Assembly: GCA_016929595.1 (NCBI GenBank) | Contig: JAFGIN010000089.1 | Span: 1 to 64,000, forward strand | Length of the DNA stretch: 64,000 bases | Reading direction: 5' to 3' | Source of the DNA: Chitinispirillaceae bacterium | GTDB taxonomy: Bacteria; Fibrobacterota; Chitinivibrionia; Chitinivibrionales; Chitinispirillaceae | Shown: positions 56,201 through 64,000 of the stretch, in pieces | Layout: every line of letters starts with the position of its first letter | How positions within the stretch are numbered: position 1 is the stretch's first letter | Translations under genes and position numbers: made by a program | Notes under the pieces: model-generated | Told to the model about the DNA's origin: nothing | Database searches by the model: none | What the model saw: only the letters and a program-made list of their open reading frames with translations

Positions 56201-56951
56201 GCTTACAAAGACACTGACTGCACAATGGAAAAATGAAATAATCAAACCGTACACCAGTCGTTTTTCCGGGCGCTTTCCATTTCAGCTCAGAGGTGAAGAA
56301 GCATCGTTCAATGATGTAATGGATTTTTTCAGGCCGGTGACCGGGACGTACTGGGGTTTTTATGAAAGAGTCCTCTCATCATATATAATCAAGACTGAGA
56401 AAGGATGGGCTGTTCGTCCTCTTGGCAGCCTGAAACTTAATTTCAATAAGGAAATATTCTCATCAATCAATTCTGCTGAACGTGTCACTCATATATTTTT
56501 CAAACAGGATGGTAAGCTCAGAACGATAGATATCTCCATAACTCCATCAGCATCTAATAAAAACACTGCAAAAATCGAAATCGGCGGTCAGAAACTTGAT
56601 CTTACCCCAGGGGGAAAGACTGTACGGATGCGTTGGCCTGTCGAGCAGAATCCAACAGCAAAATTAAGTGTCATTGCTGGAAAGGATTTTACGCAGGAGA
56701 TCGTTCAAAACGGCGCCTGGGGATTCATGAAGCTGCTTCAGTTGGCACGTGTCAATAAGATGAACAATAATACGTTCATGGCAAAATGGCAGATCAGCGT
56801 GCAGAATATGTATATGGTTTACATTGATGCAAAAGTACAGGTCGCCGGCAATGACCATCCGTTCGGCGAGCCGGTTTTCAATAAGTTTACCTGTCCCACG
56901 GAGTTGCTGCTGCCAATAGAGACGAGTGCTTCCTCTGCGAAGACGGAATGA
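53280..56951 (+). CDS. tssM: T6SS inner-membrane protein TssM (IcmF-like)
   Basis: 1,223 residues, within the TssM range. Two N-terminal helices (residues 7-30 and 37-58), an NTPase domain with Walker A GTSRSGKSSLLKGSG and IDTPGSFME (switch-like), IAVVVDTKEVLN and YLLFNRTDEVPGF, a third helix (VVFSILLVASLVGLLFWYV, about residues 455-475) and a large periplasmic part with the IcmF/VasK C-terminal segments (RFPFQLRGEEASFNDVMDFF, MRWPVEQN). It is last of the tssK-L-M unit. No other T6SS gene follows; a gene remnant and the opposite strand come next. Confidence 0.95.
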   Translation: MKKPTALSIVMWIILFVLGVASMLVGLLTSIPDYPMWLTASAFWLAVVIWIPLALVSRGKKKGRASGRAFMGNQQIYQRVLKETEEAVARYTDAVNRKGLLKGHALYERPWFLLCGTSRSGKSSLLKGSGLHFPLKYPSEKDGLIIEGANQAQWYFANEAVWIDTPGSFMEESCADDWSALVAALKKVRPVNPVDGIAVVVDTKEVLNTDDQGIKDIARKLRARIDDLIAQWGIEFPVYLLFNRTDEVPGFNEYFGEQLERGQDQIFGATLNAKPQQAMPRIAFVEEFNLLVKSLTDLRLDKLCKERSEPNKRMICRFVIHFEGIQQKLGALVAELFKPSNYEGKPIFRGFYFTSCYEKLPEPAPGALPAASGPDLSQTIFNHPLNPNRALNKQSVSGKSGILRSPSLSKNTGKSVFVLPLFREIMVLDKTLVKSTQKRTRRELLQHYTVVFSILLVASLVGLLFWYVQNNASRFHKEITTILNQLPSEQAPLMEQYQALEMVNSAIVKLQHYEEKGVPLTMGMGFYKGKPMIDTLKKSYIYRVRRFIVTPSVKYLEYDIRERSGTYGELAGDSYDSLYRSLKAYLSMSEAAPKDLREIDTVFLGAMIFEGIKKSIMATINASRLPVQVETILRDNISMYTRYLLKGEFPQIQENQRLVETARKRLSRLPSASALYQAVMDKLNVEAPQITLNQVLKSEGEGILHSDATISALYTQDGWQQFVSDAITDAAKNPFRVDWVIGLAKDEMSQSRFDTKKLRSDMINAYLDDYKAQWLGFIGAIQLDPFGDIRRSSRLLVKLMGENGELPKLLATVAEYTLLKDESVAEKAGGDALAVAAKVKGLKKTLKQVQKIDNTLSVSDRFASFSLGNKSVFDNHNAFFDHLRTFTRSTGGSMSGFEGYKDKALTLAEKLSQIEAQGEQQAIVLFNGKDKDPLLSGWKHTQSVLNAMPEELASAIRNLLIWPFEYAGLAVSEVLTKTLTAQWKNEIIKPYTSRFSGRFPFQLRGEEASFNDVMDFFRPVTGTYWGFYERVLSSYIIKTEKGWAVRPLGSLKLNFNKEIFSSINSAERVTHIFFKQDGKLRTIDISITPSASNKNTAKIEIGGQKLDLTPGGKTVRMRWPVEQNPTAKLSVIAGKDFTQEIVQNGAWGFMKLLQLARVNKMNNNTFMAKWQISVQNMYMVYIDAKVQVAGNDHPFGEPVFNKFTCPTELLLPIETSASSAKTE

Positions 56952-56996
56952 CCAATAATTCCGAAAAATGCCTGGACAGCAGATAGGGCGTTTTTT

Positions 56997-57128
56997 ATGA
57001 TGAGCAAAATTGGCAACAGAAGAGTAGATTTCTTTGTTGAAAATAAAGAGATGGTTGAATTGAAAGCTTCAACAAAACTGGAGGAAGTACACTGGGCACA
57101 AACGATAAACTATCTCGAAGCATTTTAA
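56997..57128 (+). pseudogene. GxxExxY-family protein remnant
   Basis: 43 codons: RRVDFFVENKEMVELKAS then LEEVHWAQTINYLEAF match the central-to-C-terminal part of GxxExxY (PD-(D/E)XK-like) proteins, which are normally about 125 residues. The first two thirds, including the GxxExxY motif, are missing, so this is a truncated remnant. It directly follows tssM. Confidence 0.7.
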
Positions 57129-57187
57129 TTATACTACAGGAAAACAGGATAAAAAAATCAACTCACCGTTTACCCGCTGATTAAGAG

Positions 57188-58603
57188 TCATTCTATGAAA
57201 TCTACAAATTCATAATCGTAGTCTGGTAAGAATCTCAGCATACACTTCACCTCTCCGCTTCTAAGCAGTCGATGGGAGAGTACCTGTTCAATCAGGGGCG
57301 ATTCCCAGAACATAGCAGATTCACTATGAACAGGTTCTTTACTGTAAGAGCTTGAATGTTCCCTTAAATCTTTAATAGACATTATATCAAATGCAAATTC
57401 CCATGGAAAATCATATTGGGAGACCCTATCAAGTATTTCTTCTCTGGTATGTCTATTCCGGAATTCATTTACAAAATTATAATATAGCCATGTTTTGGCA
57501 GCGAAGCTTGTTGAAAAATTATCAAAAACATAGAGATATTTCCACTTGTATTCTTCAATACGGGGATTGGGAACCAGCATCAGATAATTATTTGCTGCCC
57601 ACTCAACTTCTCTCCAGTGTTCAGTATCTAAGGTATCCGGATCATATAGGGGTAACTTTTCAATCTCTCTTTTTATCTTTTTTTTAGAAGTCAAAAATGA
57701 CAAACGAAAATATGGTGCGACGTCCTGAAAAAAGTCTTCATTTCCATAACGTTTAAGGAGTTCTTTTCTACTTTTTTTACTTCCAAATCGAAGTATGTAG
57801 CAAAGGTCAAGAATATTGGTACGGTATTTAACGGGATCAGATATTGTGTCATAATATACTGGATTCAATATAGAATCATATCCTTTCAAACCACTGCTTA
57901 GAATCAGTTTAAGAACATGTTCCCGGTCTTCTTCGAGTGCGCCGTTAGCTATCAGCCAATCCAGGAAAAATTTTCCGTTGTCTTCGAGGCCACTAATTAC
58001 ATCACGCAAATCAAATCCATCCTCCTTTTCACCCATCTGTATCAATTGGTTTACAATGGCATAAAGCGTATCTGGTGAAGTCCCCCCCTCTTTAAAAAGT
58101 CTATCTGTAGTAAGACCAGTCTGATTCATCTGCTTCATTATATTCATATGAAAGAGCATCATAAAAAGGTACTTGAGCTGCGGATCATTGCTTTTTCCAA
58201 TGAGTGAGAGCGCATGCTGGAGTTGAAGCTGTTTTGAATCTTTTTCTCCTTTGGAAAAAATTACCGCTTCAGCAAGACCTGGTGCGAGTTGAATAATTGT
58301 TTCAGCGTCAGGGCGTTTCTTCCAGACAGTTTCAAAACCAAAGGCACAAGCCGGTGCCAGGTGGTTGCATCCCCAGGCAGGATTAAAAAGGGAATAAACG
58401 AAAGAATCTATAAATGTATCATTTCTGGATAGGTAAAAATCAACCTGCTTCAGAGCTGATGAGTCTCCAAGACATAATCCATAAGTAAGTAATCGACTGT
58501 TTTCAAGCTCCATCCCAGTAATACAGAAATAGCTCTTCCCAGCCTCCGGTGCCAGCCTTTCGGGTTTCAGCTGCAAAAACACCGAATCTTCCAGCATGGT
58601 CAC
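57188..58603 (-). CDS. Hypothetical protein, C-terminal part of a broken gene
   Basis: 471 residues as an open frame, but its first 30 or so residues overlap a better-looking frame (58503-58883). The natural protein probably joins from that frame by a frameshift near 58540-58600. The body is helical and rich in aromatic and charged residues (FFQDVAPYFRLSFLTSKKK, YKWKYLYVFDNFSTSFAAKTWLYYNF), with no motif I recognise, no signal peptide in this part and no membrane segment. I cannot assign a function. With the upstream fragments, the intact ancestor would be about 680 residues with an N-terminal signal. Confidence 0.55.
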   Translation of the reverse strand: MTMLEDSVFLQLKPERLAPEAGKSYFCITGMELENSRLLTYGLCLGDSSALKQVDFYLSRNDTFIDSFVYSLFNPAWGCNHLAPACAFGFETVWKKRPDAETIIQLAPGLAEAVIFSKGEKDSKQLQLQHALSLIGKSNDPQLKYLFMMLFHMNIMKQMNQTGLTTDRLFKEGGTSPDTLYAIVNQLIQMGEKEDGFDLRDVISGLEDNGKFFLDWLIANGALEEDREHVLKLILSSGLKGYDSILNPVYYDTISDPVKYRTNILDLCYILRFGSKKSRKELLKRYGNEDFFQDVAPYFRLSFLTSKKKIKREIEKLPLYDPDTLDTEHWREVEWAANNYLMLVPNPRIEEYKWKYLYVFDNFSTSFAAKTWLYYNFVNEFRNRHTREEILDRVSQYDFPWEFAFDIMSIKDLREHSSSYSKEPVHSESAMFWESPLIEQVLSHRLLRSGEVKCMLRFLPDYDYEFVDFIE

Positions 58604-58883
58604 TTGGATAGAATCCCACGTAACGCCCAGTGTCAGCTGTTAATGTATCAGAATAGATACAAAACATGGAATCCGCCCCAATTTTATACAACCCAAATGA
58701 GCACCGGGGATGGCCGATCGCAATACATTCATTACCAACAATGGATATTGCTCCTGCTATATCTTCATTAACATAAAAAGAGTGTGTCTTGCCTTTTTGA
58801 TAAAAACTGCAATTCTTAAATTCCCATAATGAGATTAATAACAGTGAATCTCCTTTGCTGTGTGCAATTACCAGAAGCGAATC
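58503..58883 (-). pseudogene. Middle segment of the broken hypothetical gene
   Basis: The codons following the TAA of the 58884-59225 ORF continue in the same frame for about 120 residues without a start near their beginning: DSLLVIAHSKGDSLLLISLW, then ISIVGNECIAIGHPRCSFGLYKIG, alternating beta-strand patterns. This strongly suggests that the upstream ORF once read through this point. The frame then ends at 58503, inside the ORF at 57188-58603. Confidence 0.6.
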
Positions 58884-59225
58884 TTACCCGATAAAGATTT
58901 TGCGTGCAACAGGAACTCCATTGTAATCATATACTACATGGATACTGTCTTTGTCTGAATAACCTGATGGTAAAGGAGGTGGTGTACACTGCAGATAATC
59001 CCTTGACATATAATTCCACAGTTTAGCATCTTTTTCTACCCGGTAAGAGTATTTCTCATTGAGAAAAGAATACAAACTATCTGCATAACTTTTTTGTTGC
59101 TTATTATTTTCTGGTAAAATCATTTCCTTAAAAAAATTTTCGTGATGCTGATTCAGGTGTTCGCAGAAAACAGAGATGCACAGTGCAATAACAAAATAAA
59201 TGCTCTGAATTAATTTCTTATTCAT
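58884..59225 (-). CDS. N-terminal part of the broken hypothetical gene
   Basis: 113 residues. A hydrophobic N-terminus (LIQSIYFVIALCISVFCEHL) is a signal peptide or anchor. A helical stretch and a beta-strand end (SIHVVYDYNGVPVARKIFIG) follow. The stop TAA falls in the middle of what looks like a beta domain that continues in the same frame in the next segment, so I read this as the start of one gene interrupted by a premature stop. No known family. A short perfect hairpin, ATGGTA-TAC-TACCAT, lies 30 bases upstream (59256-59270). Confidence 0.5.
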   Translation of the reverse strand: MNKKLIQSIYFVIALCISVFCEHLNQHHENFFKEMILPENNKQQKSYADSLYSFLNEKYSYRVEKDAKLWNYMSRDYLQCTPPPLPSGYSDKDSIHVVYDYNGVPVARKIFIG

Positions 59226-59595
59226 GGGCTACCTTAAATTGTAAGGGAAATATTCATGGTATACTACCATATACAATATGCGAAGTATTCAATTACAATG
59301 ATTTTTTCATCAGTTCTGGTTACAGCGGGTCCAGAATCGGGCCTCCGACACCAAATAATATTAAAATACAACAAAATTGCCTGAACAGTACCACGAAAAA
59401 TCAATGACTTGCAGTATAATTCAATAATAATAATAATGCAGCTCGAATCCATAGATACCATTGCACAAGTTTTCTTACCTCAATTTTACTGCTACGTTGG
59501 GTTACACAAAGAAATTAAGATGTAATACTCCGTTTCTATTTTCACCCTTCTGTAGGAAGATTGAAGTGAGAAGCCAGATTGAAATTCCTCATTCC
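59226..59595. other. Intergenic region
   Basis: 370 bases with no supported gene. It contains an ATGGTA/TACCAT hairpin at 59256-59270, a short AAT trinucleotide run near 59424-59438 and an ATTCCTC direct repeat near 59585-59600. No terminator is evident. Confidence 0.5.
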
Positions 59596-60537
59596 TCATT
59601 CTCCAAAAACTTCCCCCATCAACCGCTCATATTGATCTACTCTGGTTACTTTCAGAATATTTTTAAGCAGTTTCGGCTTCTCCGGAAATGATTGCGCAAG
59701 GTAGGACCACAGTTCTTTCATTTTGCCAAGAAGATGTGCAGGGCCAAACAGTATCTCCCGGTTTAATTTGTAAATATCATTATGAAATGCATGCAGTCGT
59801 GCAACATCTCTTTTGTGTGTACCGGTCCTGATAGCTCCAAGAAGAAACGGGTTTGCGACTACCCCTCGTCCGATCATCCAGCCATTAACTGATTGGAACC
59901 GTTCGGTAAGAGTTTCGAAAAATGAGAGCGAAACGATATCACCATTATAGATTATTCTGTGGTTAGATAGAGAGCTGCACTTCTGGAATTCATCCAGTTT
60001 TACCACACCGTTATACATTTGTACACCGGTTCTTGCATGTACAGTGATTTCCTGAAGCGGGTACTCATTGAAAAGCGGCATCAGCTTGAGTAGATCCTGT
60101 TCTGTTTCGTAGCCAAGTCTGACTTTAAGAGAGAGTGGGCATCTAAGGTGGGGGAGTACAGAATCCAGAAACCATTTTATGGTATCGTAATGAGGAAGCA
60201 GCCCGGATCCCCGCATCTTTCGCACGATTTGGGGAGAGGGACACCCGAGATTCCAATTCACCGTCTGGTATCCGCGATCAAGAAGAGCATGTGCAAGAAT
60301 TAAAAATTGAGCCGGATCGTTGCCGATGATCTGAGGGATAACCCGTGTGCAGTCATTTTGTTCGGGTAAAACATCACGGATGTGTGATGGATTAACGATC
60401 GTCCCTTTCACTGTTGGGATAAAAGGCGTGAGCAGAAAGTCGAAGTTTCCAAAATAGTGTTCGAAAACGTTCCGGAATATCGAATCGGTAACCCCTCTGA
60501 GGGGAGCGAGATAAATTTTATGCTGATTGAGATTCAT
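59596..60537 (-). CDS. tRNA-dihydrouridine synthase
   Basis: 313 residues. IYLAPLRGVTDSIFRNVFEHYFG opens the FMN-binding TIM barrel. VNWNLGCPSPQIVRKMRGSGLL has the catalytic Cys and the family's Lys/Arg loop. LSLKVRLGYE, ITVHARTG and IYNGDI contact FMN and RNA, and WMIGRGVVANPFLLG is the phosphate-binding end. It reduces specific uridines in tRNA with NADPH. The short length and the R-G-x-L-P-H loop fit the DusB/DusC range; I cannot choose the subclass with certainty. Monocistronic. Confidence 0.92.
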   Translation of the reverse strand: MNLNQHKIYLAPLRGVTDSIFRNVFEHYFGNFDFLLTPFIPTVKGTIVNPSHIRDVLPEQNDCTRVIPQIIGNDPAQFLILAHALLDRGYQTVNWNLGCPSPQIVRKMRGSGLLPHYDTIKWFLDSVLPHLRCPLSLKVRLGYETEQDLLKLMPLFNEYPLQEITVHARTGVQMYNGVVKLDEFQKCSSLSNHRIIYNGDIVSLSFFETLTERFQSVNGWMIGRGVVANPFLLGAIRTGTHKRDVARLHAFHNDIYKLNREILFGPAHLLGKMKELWSYLAQSFPEKPKLLKNILKVTRVDQYERLMGEVFGE

Positions 60538-60659
60538 AATGAGGTCGAAAATACATTATGGCTTAGGGAATGAGGACTTTGGTGCATTCTCTTTTTTCAA
60601 GATATTAACCACGAAATACACGAAATACACTAAAAAGATATATATCAAAAATAAACCTC

Positions 60660-61034
60660 TCAACCTTCTTCAATCAACGTGTCCTTTATTATTGAAATCA
60701 TAGAAATATTCGTTAACAAAAGACATATCTTTTCCGGTAACACTGTCCTTGATAGCTTTTTGTCCGGTTGTAAGTAGTTTAAAAAAGTACCAGTCACCAT
60801 ATTTATCAAATTTATGCCTGCATTTCTTATCTTTGCCAGATTTCTGCTGTCATCACTGATTAATTTTGCGCCTGACCTGGTAGCTATTTCACCTGTGCGA
60901 TCAGTACACCTGTTAAGAACAACAATTACTTCTGGATTAATCTTGAAATGAGTGCATTGCTCAAGTATTGATTTTATACAAGTTTCAATAAATTGTTCCT
61001 CATTATGAGCAGGGATTACAATAGATAAATTCAT
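60660..61034 (-). pseudogene. Internally deleted GT2 glycosyltransferase gene
   Basis: The first 75 codons are a good GT2 start: SIVIPAHNEEQFIETCIKSIL and EVIVVLNRCTDRTGEIA, ending NLAKIRNAGI. After that the open frame is meaningless, but the next frame reads HKFDKYGDWYFFKLLTTGQK and SFVNEYFYDFN, the normal C-terminal end of this glycosyltransferase group, finishing at 60674. The DxD catalytic centre between them is absent. A deletion of roughly 80-120 codons plus a frame change explains this. It is non-functional. Confidence 0.75.
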
Positions 61035-61127
61035 AAAAGTATATCTTCTGAATTCTGGTTATCTGGTTATCCGCTTTCTGAACGTAGTTTGTTTTAATAA
61101 AGGTCTCATCATTATCGGCATAGAAGT

Positions 61128-61210
61128 TATCGGGGTCGCTGTCGGTATCGGGATCGATTCTCGATTACTATGCTTTCGATACCGATACCGATTGCGATCC
61201 CGACCCCGAA
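61128..61210. repeat. GGTATCG-rich hairpin element
   Basis: An imperfect inverted repeat of about 30 bases per arm: left TCGGGGTCGCTGTCGGTATCGG, right TTCGGGGTCGGGATCGC on the opposite strand, over an AT-rich loop (GATTACTATGC). The arms are themselves built of TCGGTATCG units. It lies in a 286-base gap between the GT2 pseudogene and the glycoside hydrolase gene. Confidence 0.65.
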
Positions 61211-61320
61211 ATGAAAGCCACTACATGGTACTTTAAGACAGTTAAAAAATAATATCTTTCATGACATAAGATAGGTTGCTGTGGTCACTACATCTGCATA
61301 GATTCCCTTCCTCTTACCTC

Positions 61321-64000
61321 TCACTTCGAAAAGCTAACATCATACACCAGCGTTCTTCCATCCTCCGGGTTAAAAACGAAATTCCCGGAACTATCCTTTT
61401 TTAAGGATATCGGCTTACCTTTCGATCCCGATACTGAAAGCGGGGTGACTGTGGCTTTTGGGTATGATTTGTTTGTAAATGAAATGGTTCCCTTGATCAC
61501 CTGCGCGAGGACCGGCAGTTTTCCGGGATCTTCAAGTGCACTGCGGGATGCATTATAGCGCTGTCCGGACATTTTAACCGGACCGGCAACAACGAGGAAA
61601 AAAGATGGACTCTTTGCAAGGGTTTCACTGCTTTTTGCTACCGCATATACAGATGCATTAGAGTTTGCCAGGTTACACGAAAATGCAGGAAGGGTGATCT
61701 TTTCATTTGCAATAAACCCACTCGCACCCTGTACCCGTTGTGTGTTGATTTTCAATATACCTTTTTTGGCATCAAGCATGAGTTCACCGGTTTCGCTTGT
61801 CATTATTGCATTTTTTTCATCATAATATTTCTTGTACTGCTCCGGTTTCCCTGATGCTTTGCCGGAAAATGTCTTTTGAACACGGGTTACATAAGGGAGG
61901 TATGAATATTTTTCGAGGAAGTCAGAGTAATTCGGAAGTGAATGTGCCATTGAATCGGTTACCTGTTCAACAACCTGTCCTGGTGCAGTCTTTACATCAC
62001 TACGTAAAAACAGGGGAGCTCCCATGACCCACAGAGCGACATGTTCGGGTGCAACTGATAAAGTGTAATTGCGTACCCGGTCTTTACCCACTGATTGCAG
62101 ATTGAAATCGAATTGAAGAACACCGTCCCACCCCTGAAGCGCACTGTAAGCTGCAACCAGGGGTACCGCTTCGAGTATCTGTTCGTTAGGGTAGCAGTGG
62201 TTCCACTCTGTAATGATAAAGGGTTTCTGGTATACCTTGTAATACGATTTTGCAAATACAGTATTACGTGCCGGGCTCTTGAATTGAGAACCATTGTGGA
62301 AGGGTGAATAAAGGACACGGTCCCAGTTATTACCGATTTTCCAGATTTGCGGATGATCCCAATAGTCATTGTTAATAGTAAAATCCATGATGGAGTTGTT
62401 TTTAAGGGAACCAAGCAGCGGCAATGGCATATTACTTCCTGCAAGAGGATACTTCACACCAATCGAACGTAAATGAGTTGCCATCTCTTTGTAATACGCA
62501 CTCTCAAGTGATGAAAGAAAGGTCATGCTTTCAACAATATTGCCGGAACCTGCGTTTTTAAGGACGGTGCGTTCCGGCTGCCAGTCGGGAACGAAATACG
62601 CAAGTGTTTTATCTTTGTAAGGTGATTTTTTCCAGAGTGCTTCCAGTTCGTCCTTGTATGTTCCATTAATAAAATTTTCAGAAAAATGGGTAAAAATAGT
62701 CGATTCGTTGATAATCTCCGATCCGATGATCGCTGGTTCATCCTTGTAAGCTACCTTTGTATACTCGTTGACATGATTTAGAAGCTGTGTGGCATATTCT
62801 TTCTGGAGGTCGATTAATTTCCGGGAATACATACCGACCTGTTTGGCGCCAAGCTCTTTGGGTTTTTCAAAAACACTGTCTTCAGGAGTAAATTCACGGT
62901 GAACAAGCAGATCAAGAAACAGGTAAATTCCTTTTTTCTTACATTGAGCGATAAGATAATCAAGCTGTTTCAGTGAGGTTGACGAGAGTGATCGGGTACT
63001 TTTTGCCTTGCCGAAAATATTCCGTTCTGCCCAGGGTGCATCCAAATGGTGAAGGCGCAGGAGATTGCATCCCATTCTGGCAAGACGAGTGGTAACAGAA
63101 TCGATTTCAGCATTTGATGCAAAACAATCTTTTTCGACAAGATTAGTCCCCCAGAACTTTGCAGGGGTTCCATCTTTGAAGAAAAACCTCCCATTCTTAA
63201 CTGTCAGGAAACCGTGCTTTCCTGCTGGAGCATCAAGCAGTGATGACCAGTCAACATAATGGCCTCCGGATGCAGTGTTGTCCTGCTCGAGTGGATACCA
63301 CTCTCCTTCATCCATGGGGCCGCTAAGAGCACCGGCATTTTTCAGCTGTTTGTCATTCTTATCGTGAACAAACAGTGAAAGATTATCAAAATAAGCAGTT
63401 CCAGTAGCATTACCAAGTGCTGCCTGTACTTTGATACTTTTCGCACCCTGCGGAACCATATAATCCATTGTAACCTTTTCCCACTTCCTGGTGCCAACCG
63501 CGCTGCCGGTAACTGGTGGATATCCGCCTACCAGCGCTCCTTGATTGTCAAGAAATTCGATGCCGATCCGTGCTGTTTCCCAATCCTCTTTACCCTTTAC
63601 AACATTTTCAGCCCTGATCCAGCCTGCGATGACCACCTTTGATGCATTCTCCGGTAGAACCACCACCTGTTCCGCACCGCTCCAGGCTGGGATGGCGTTT
63701 TTCACCATAACTCCATACTTTCCTGCATGGGCTGTAGCGCTTACTGAAGCGCCGAATATATTCCATCCCAACCCATCCTGTTCAAAACCAGCATCAGTAA
63801 GAAGATTGCCGCTGGTGTCGACGGCCGGGATCATTGACTTAATCTGTGCTGCCGAGTAGTAACTGCAAATGAGATCATCGAAATAGGCTTCACCGGTACA
63901 ATTGCCAAGTGCAACTATTATCTTGACATTTTTTGAGCCCTTATGAACCTGATATTTCTTTCTGAACATGGTCCATCCGGTGGTTCCATCAACCTGCCCG
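61321..64000 (-). CDS. Secreted clan-A glycoside hydrolase with CBM4/9-like modules (partial)
   Basis: The frame stays open to the window edge (GQVDGTTGWT precedes the Met at 63969), so the N-terminus is missing; at least 892 residues are present. From the edge: the end of one carbohydrate-binding module (VKIIVALGNCTGEAYFDDL), a second complete one of the same type (about 50-200, LLTDAGFEQDGLGWNIFG to VQAALGNATGTAYFDNLSL), then a TIM barrel starting NGRFFFKDGTPAKFWGTNLV. IIGSEIINES carries the Asn-Glu acid/base and PFIITEWNH the probable nucleophile Glu, the clan GH-A pattern (GH5-like). A beta-rich C-terminal domain follows. It probably cuts a plant or microbial polysaccharide outside the cell. 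The GH subfamily is not assigned. Confidence 0.85.
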   Translation of the reverse strand, partial: GQVDGTTGWTMFRKKYQVHKGSKNVKIIVALGNCTGEAYFDDLICSYYSAAQIKSMIPAVDTSGNLLTDAGFEQDGLGWNIFGASVSATAHAGKYGVMVKNAIPAWSGAEQVVVLPENASKVVIAGWIRAENVVKGKEDWETARIGIEFLDNQGALVGGYPPVTGSAVGTRKWEKVTMDYMVPQGAKSIKVQAALGNATGTAYFDNLSLFVHDKNDKQLKNAGALSGPMDEGEWYPLEQDNTASGGHYVDWSSLLDAPAGKHGFLTVKNGRFFFKDGTPAKFWGTNLVEKDCFASNAEIDSVTTRLARMGCNLLRLHHLDAPWAERNIFGKAKSTRSLSSTSLKQLDYLIAQCKKKGIYLFLDLLVHREFTPEDSVFEKPKELGAKQVGMYSRKLIDLQKEYATQLLNHVNEYTKVAYKDEPAIIGSEIINESTIFTHFSENFINGTYKDELEALWKKSPYKDKTLAYFVPDWQPERTVLKNAGSGNIVESMTFLSSLESAYYKEMATHLRSIGVKYPLAGSNMPLPLLGSLKNNSIMDFTINNDYWDHPQIWKIGNNWDRVLYSPFHNGSQFKSPARNTVFAKSYYKVYQKPFIITEWNHCYPNEQILEAVPLVAAYSALQGWDGVLQFDFNLQSVGKDRVRNYTLSVAPEHVALWVMGAPLFLRSDVKTAPGQVVEQVTDSMAHSLPNYSDFLEKYSYLPYVTRVQKTFSGKASGKPEQYKKYYDEKNAIMTSETGELMLDAKKGILKINTQRVQGASGFIANEKITLPAFSCNLANSNASVYAVAKSSETLAKSPSFFLVVAGPVKMSGQRYNASRSALEDPGKLPVLAQVIKGTISFTNKSYPKATVTPLSVSGSKGKPISLKKDSSGNFVFNPEDGRTLVYDVSFSK

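Noticed and set aside
58884-58886. Programmed stop-codon readthrough at the TAA
   Set aside because: The downstream frame is itself frameshifted before the gene ends, so decay is simpler than recoding. TAA is also the least likely readthrough codon.

Overview
This window reads as a chromosomal segment of a Gram-negative bacterium of the FCB supergroup, most likely Fibrobacterota (Chitinivibrionia/Chitinispirillum-like). That placement is inferred from content and was not computed. The supporting features are lipoproteins with clear lipoboxes, a 2,360-residue secreted multi-Ig protein with a FlgD-like C-terminal domain, a large secreted glycoside hydrolase, a TolC-type exporter, T6SS membrane-complex genes, and a two-UbiA plus geranylgeranyl-reductase operon. 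Base composition looks moderately AT-rich. I see no rRNA, tRNA, CRISPR array or intact insertion sequence.

Layout. 0-9 kb is mostly housekeeping: CvpA, a STAS protein with a lipoprotein, a degenerate GGDEF protein, a cyclophilin-FKBP fusion lipoprotein, glutamine-dependent NAD synthase, an RsuA-type pseudouridine synthase and a small-heat-shock operon. 8.5-11.5 kb is repeat-rich and decayed: heptanucleotide tandem repeats, palindromic elements, a methyltransferase and a broken rtcB. 11.5-14.7 kb is a compact three-gene cassette: a radical SAM/SPASM-like enzyme, a KAS III-like enzyme that has lost two of its three catalytic residues, and a flavodoxin-ferredoxin protein. 15.1-21.9 kb is a TetR-led, translationally coupled export operon (outer-membrane factor, adaptor, two ATPases, two permeases). 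22-27.7 kb holds DNA polymerase II and two paralogous HD-GYP proteins, the second frameshifted and missing its metal site. 27.9-30.9 kb carries groESL and a HAD phosphatase.

31-36 kb (minus strand) is an isoprenoid/lipid-type operon: two UbiA prenyltransferases, a TPR protein, a 56-residue ferredoxin and a geranylgeranyl reductase, followed by a polyprenyl-phosphate-type glycosyltransferase. 36-44.4 kb encodes a PHP-domain protein and the giant surface protein. 45-48 kb has a CheX-like protein, a response regulator, AmrS and a SprT-like protease. 48-57 kb pairs a Ser/Thr kinase and a PEGA lipoprotein-like protein with divergent tssK-tssL-tssM, the T6SS baseplate/membrane-complex module. 57-61 kb is again rich in broken genes (a GxxExxY remnant, a gene split by a stop and a frameshift, an internally deleted GT2), with an intact tRNA-dihydrouridine synthase. 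The window ends inside a CBM-bearing clan-A glycoside hydrolase.

The strongest candidates for an undescribed system are the radical SAM/KAS III-like/flavodoxin-ferredoxin cassette next to its own exporter, and the archaeal-lipid-like UbiA/reductase/ferredoxin operon.
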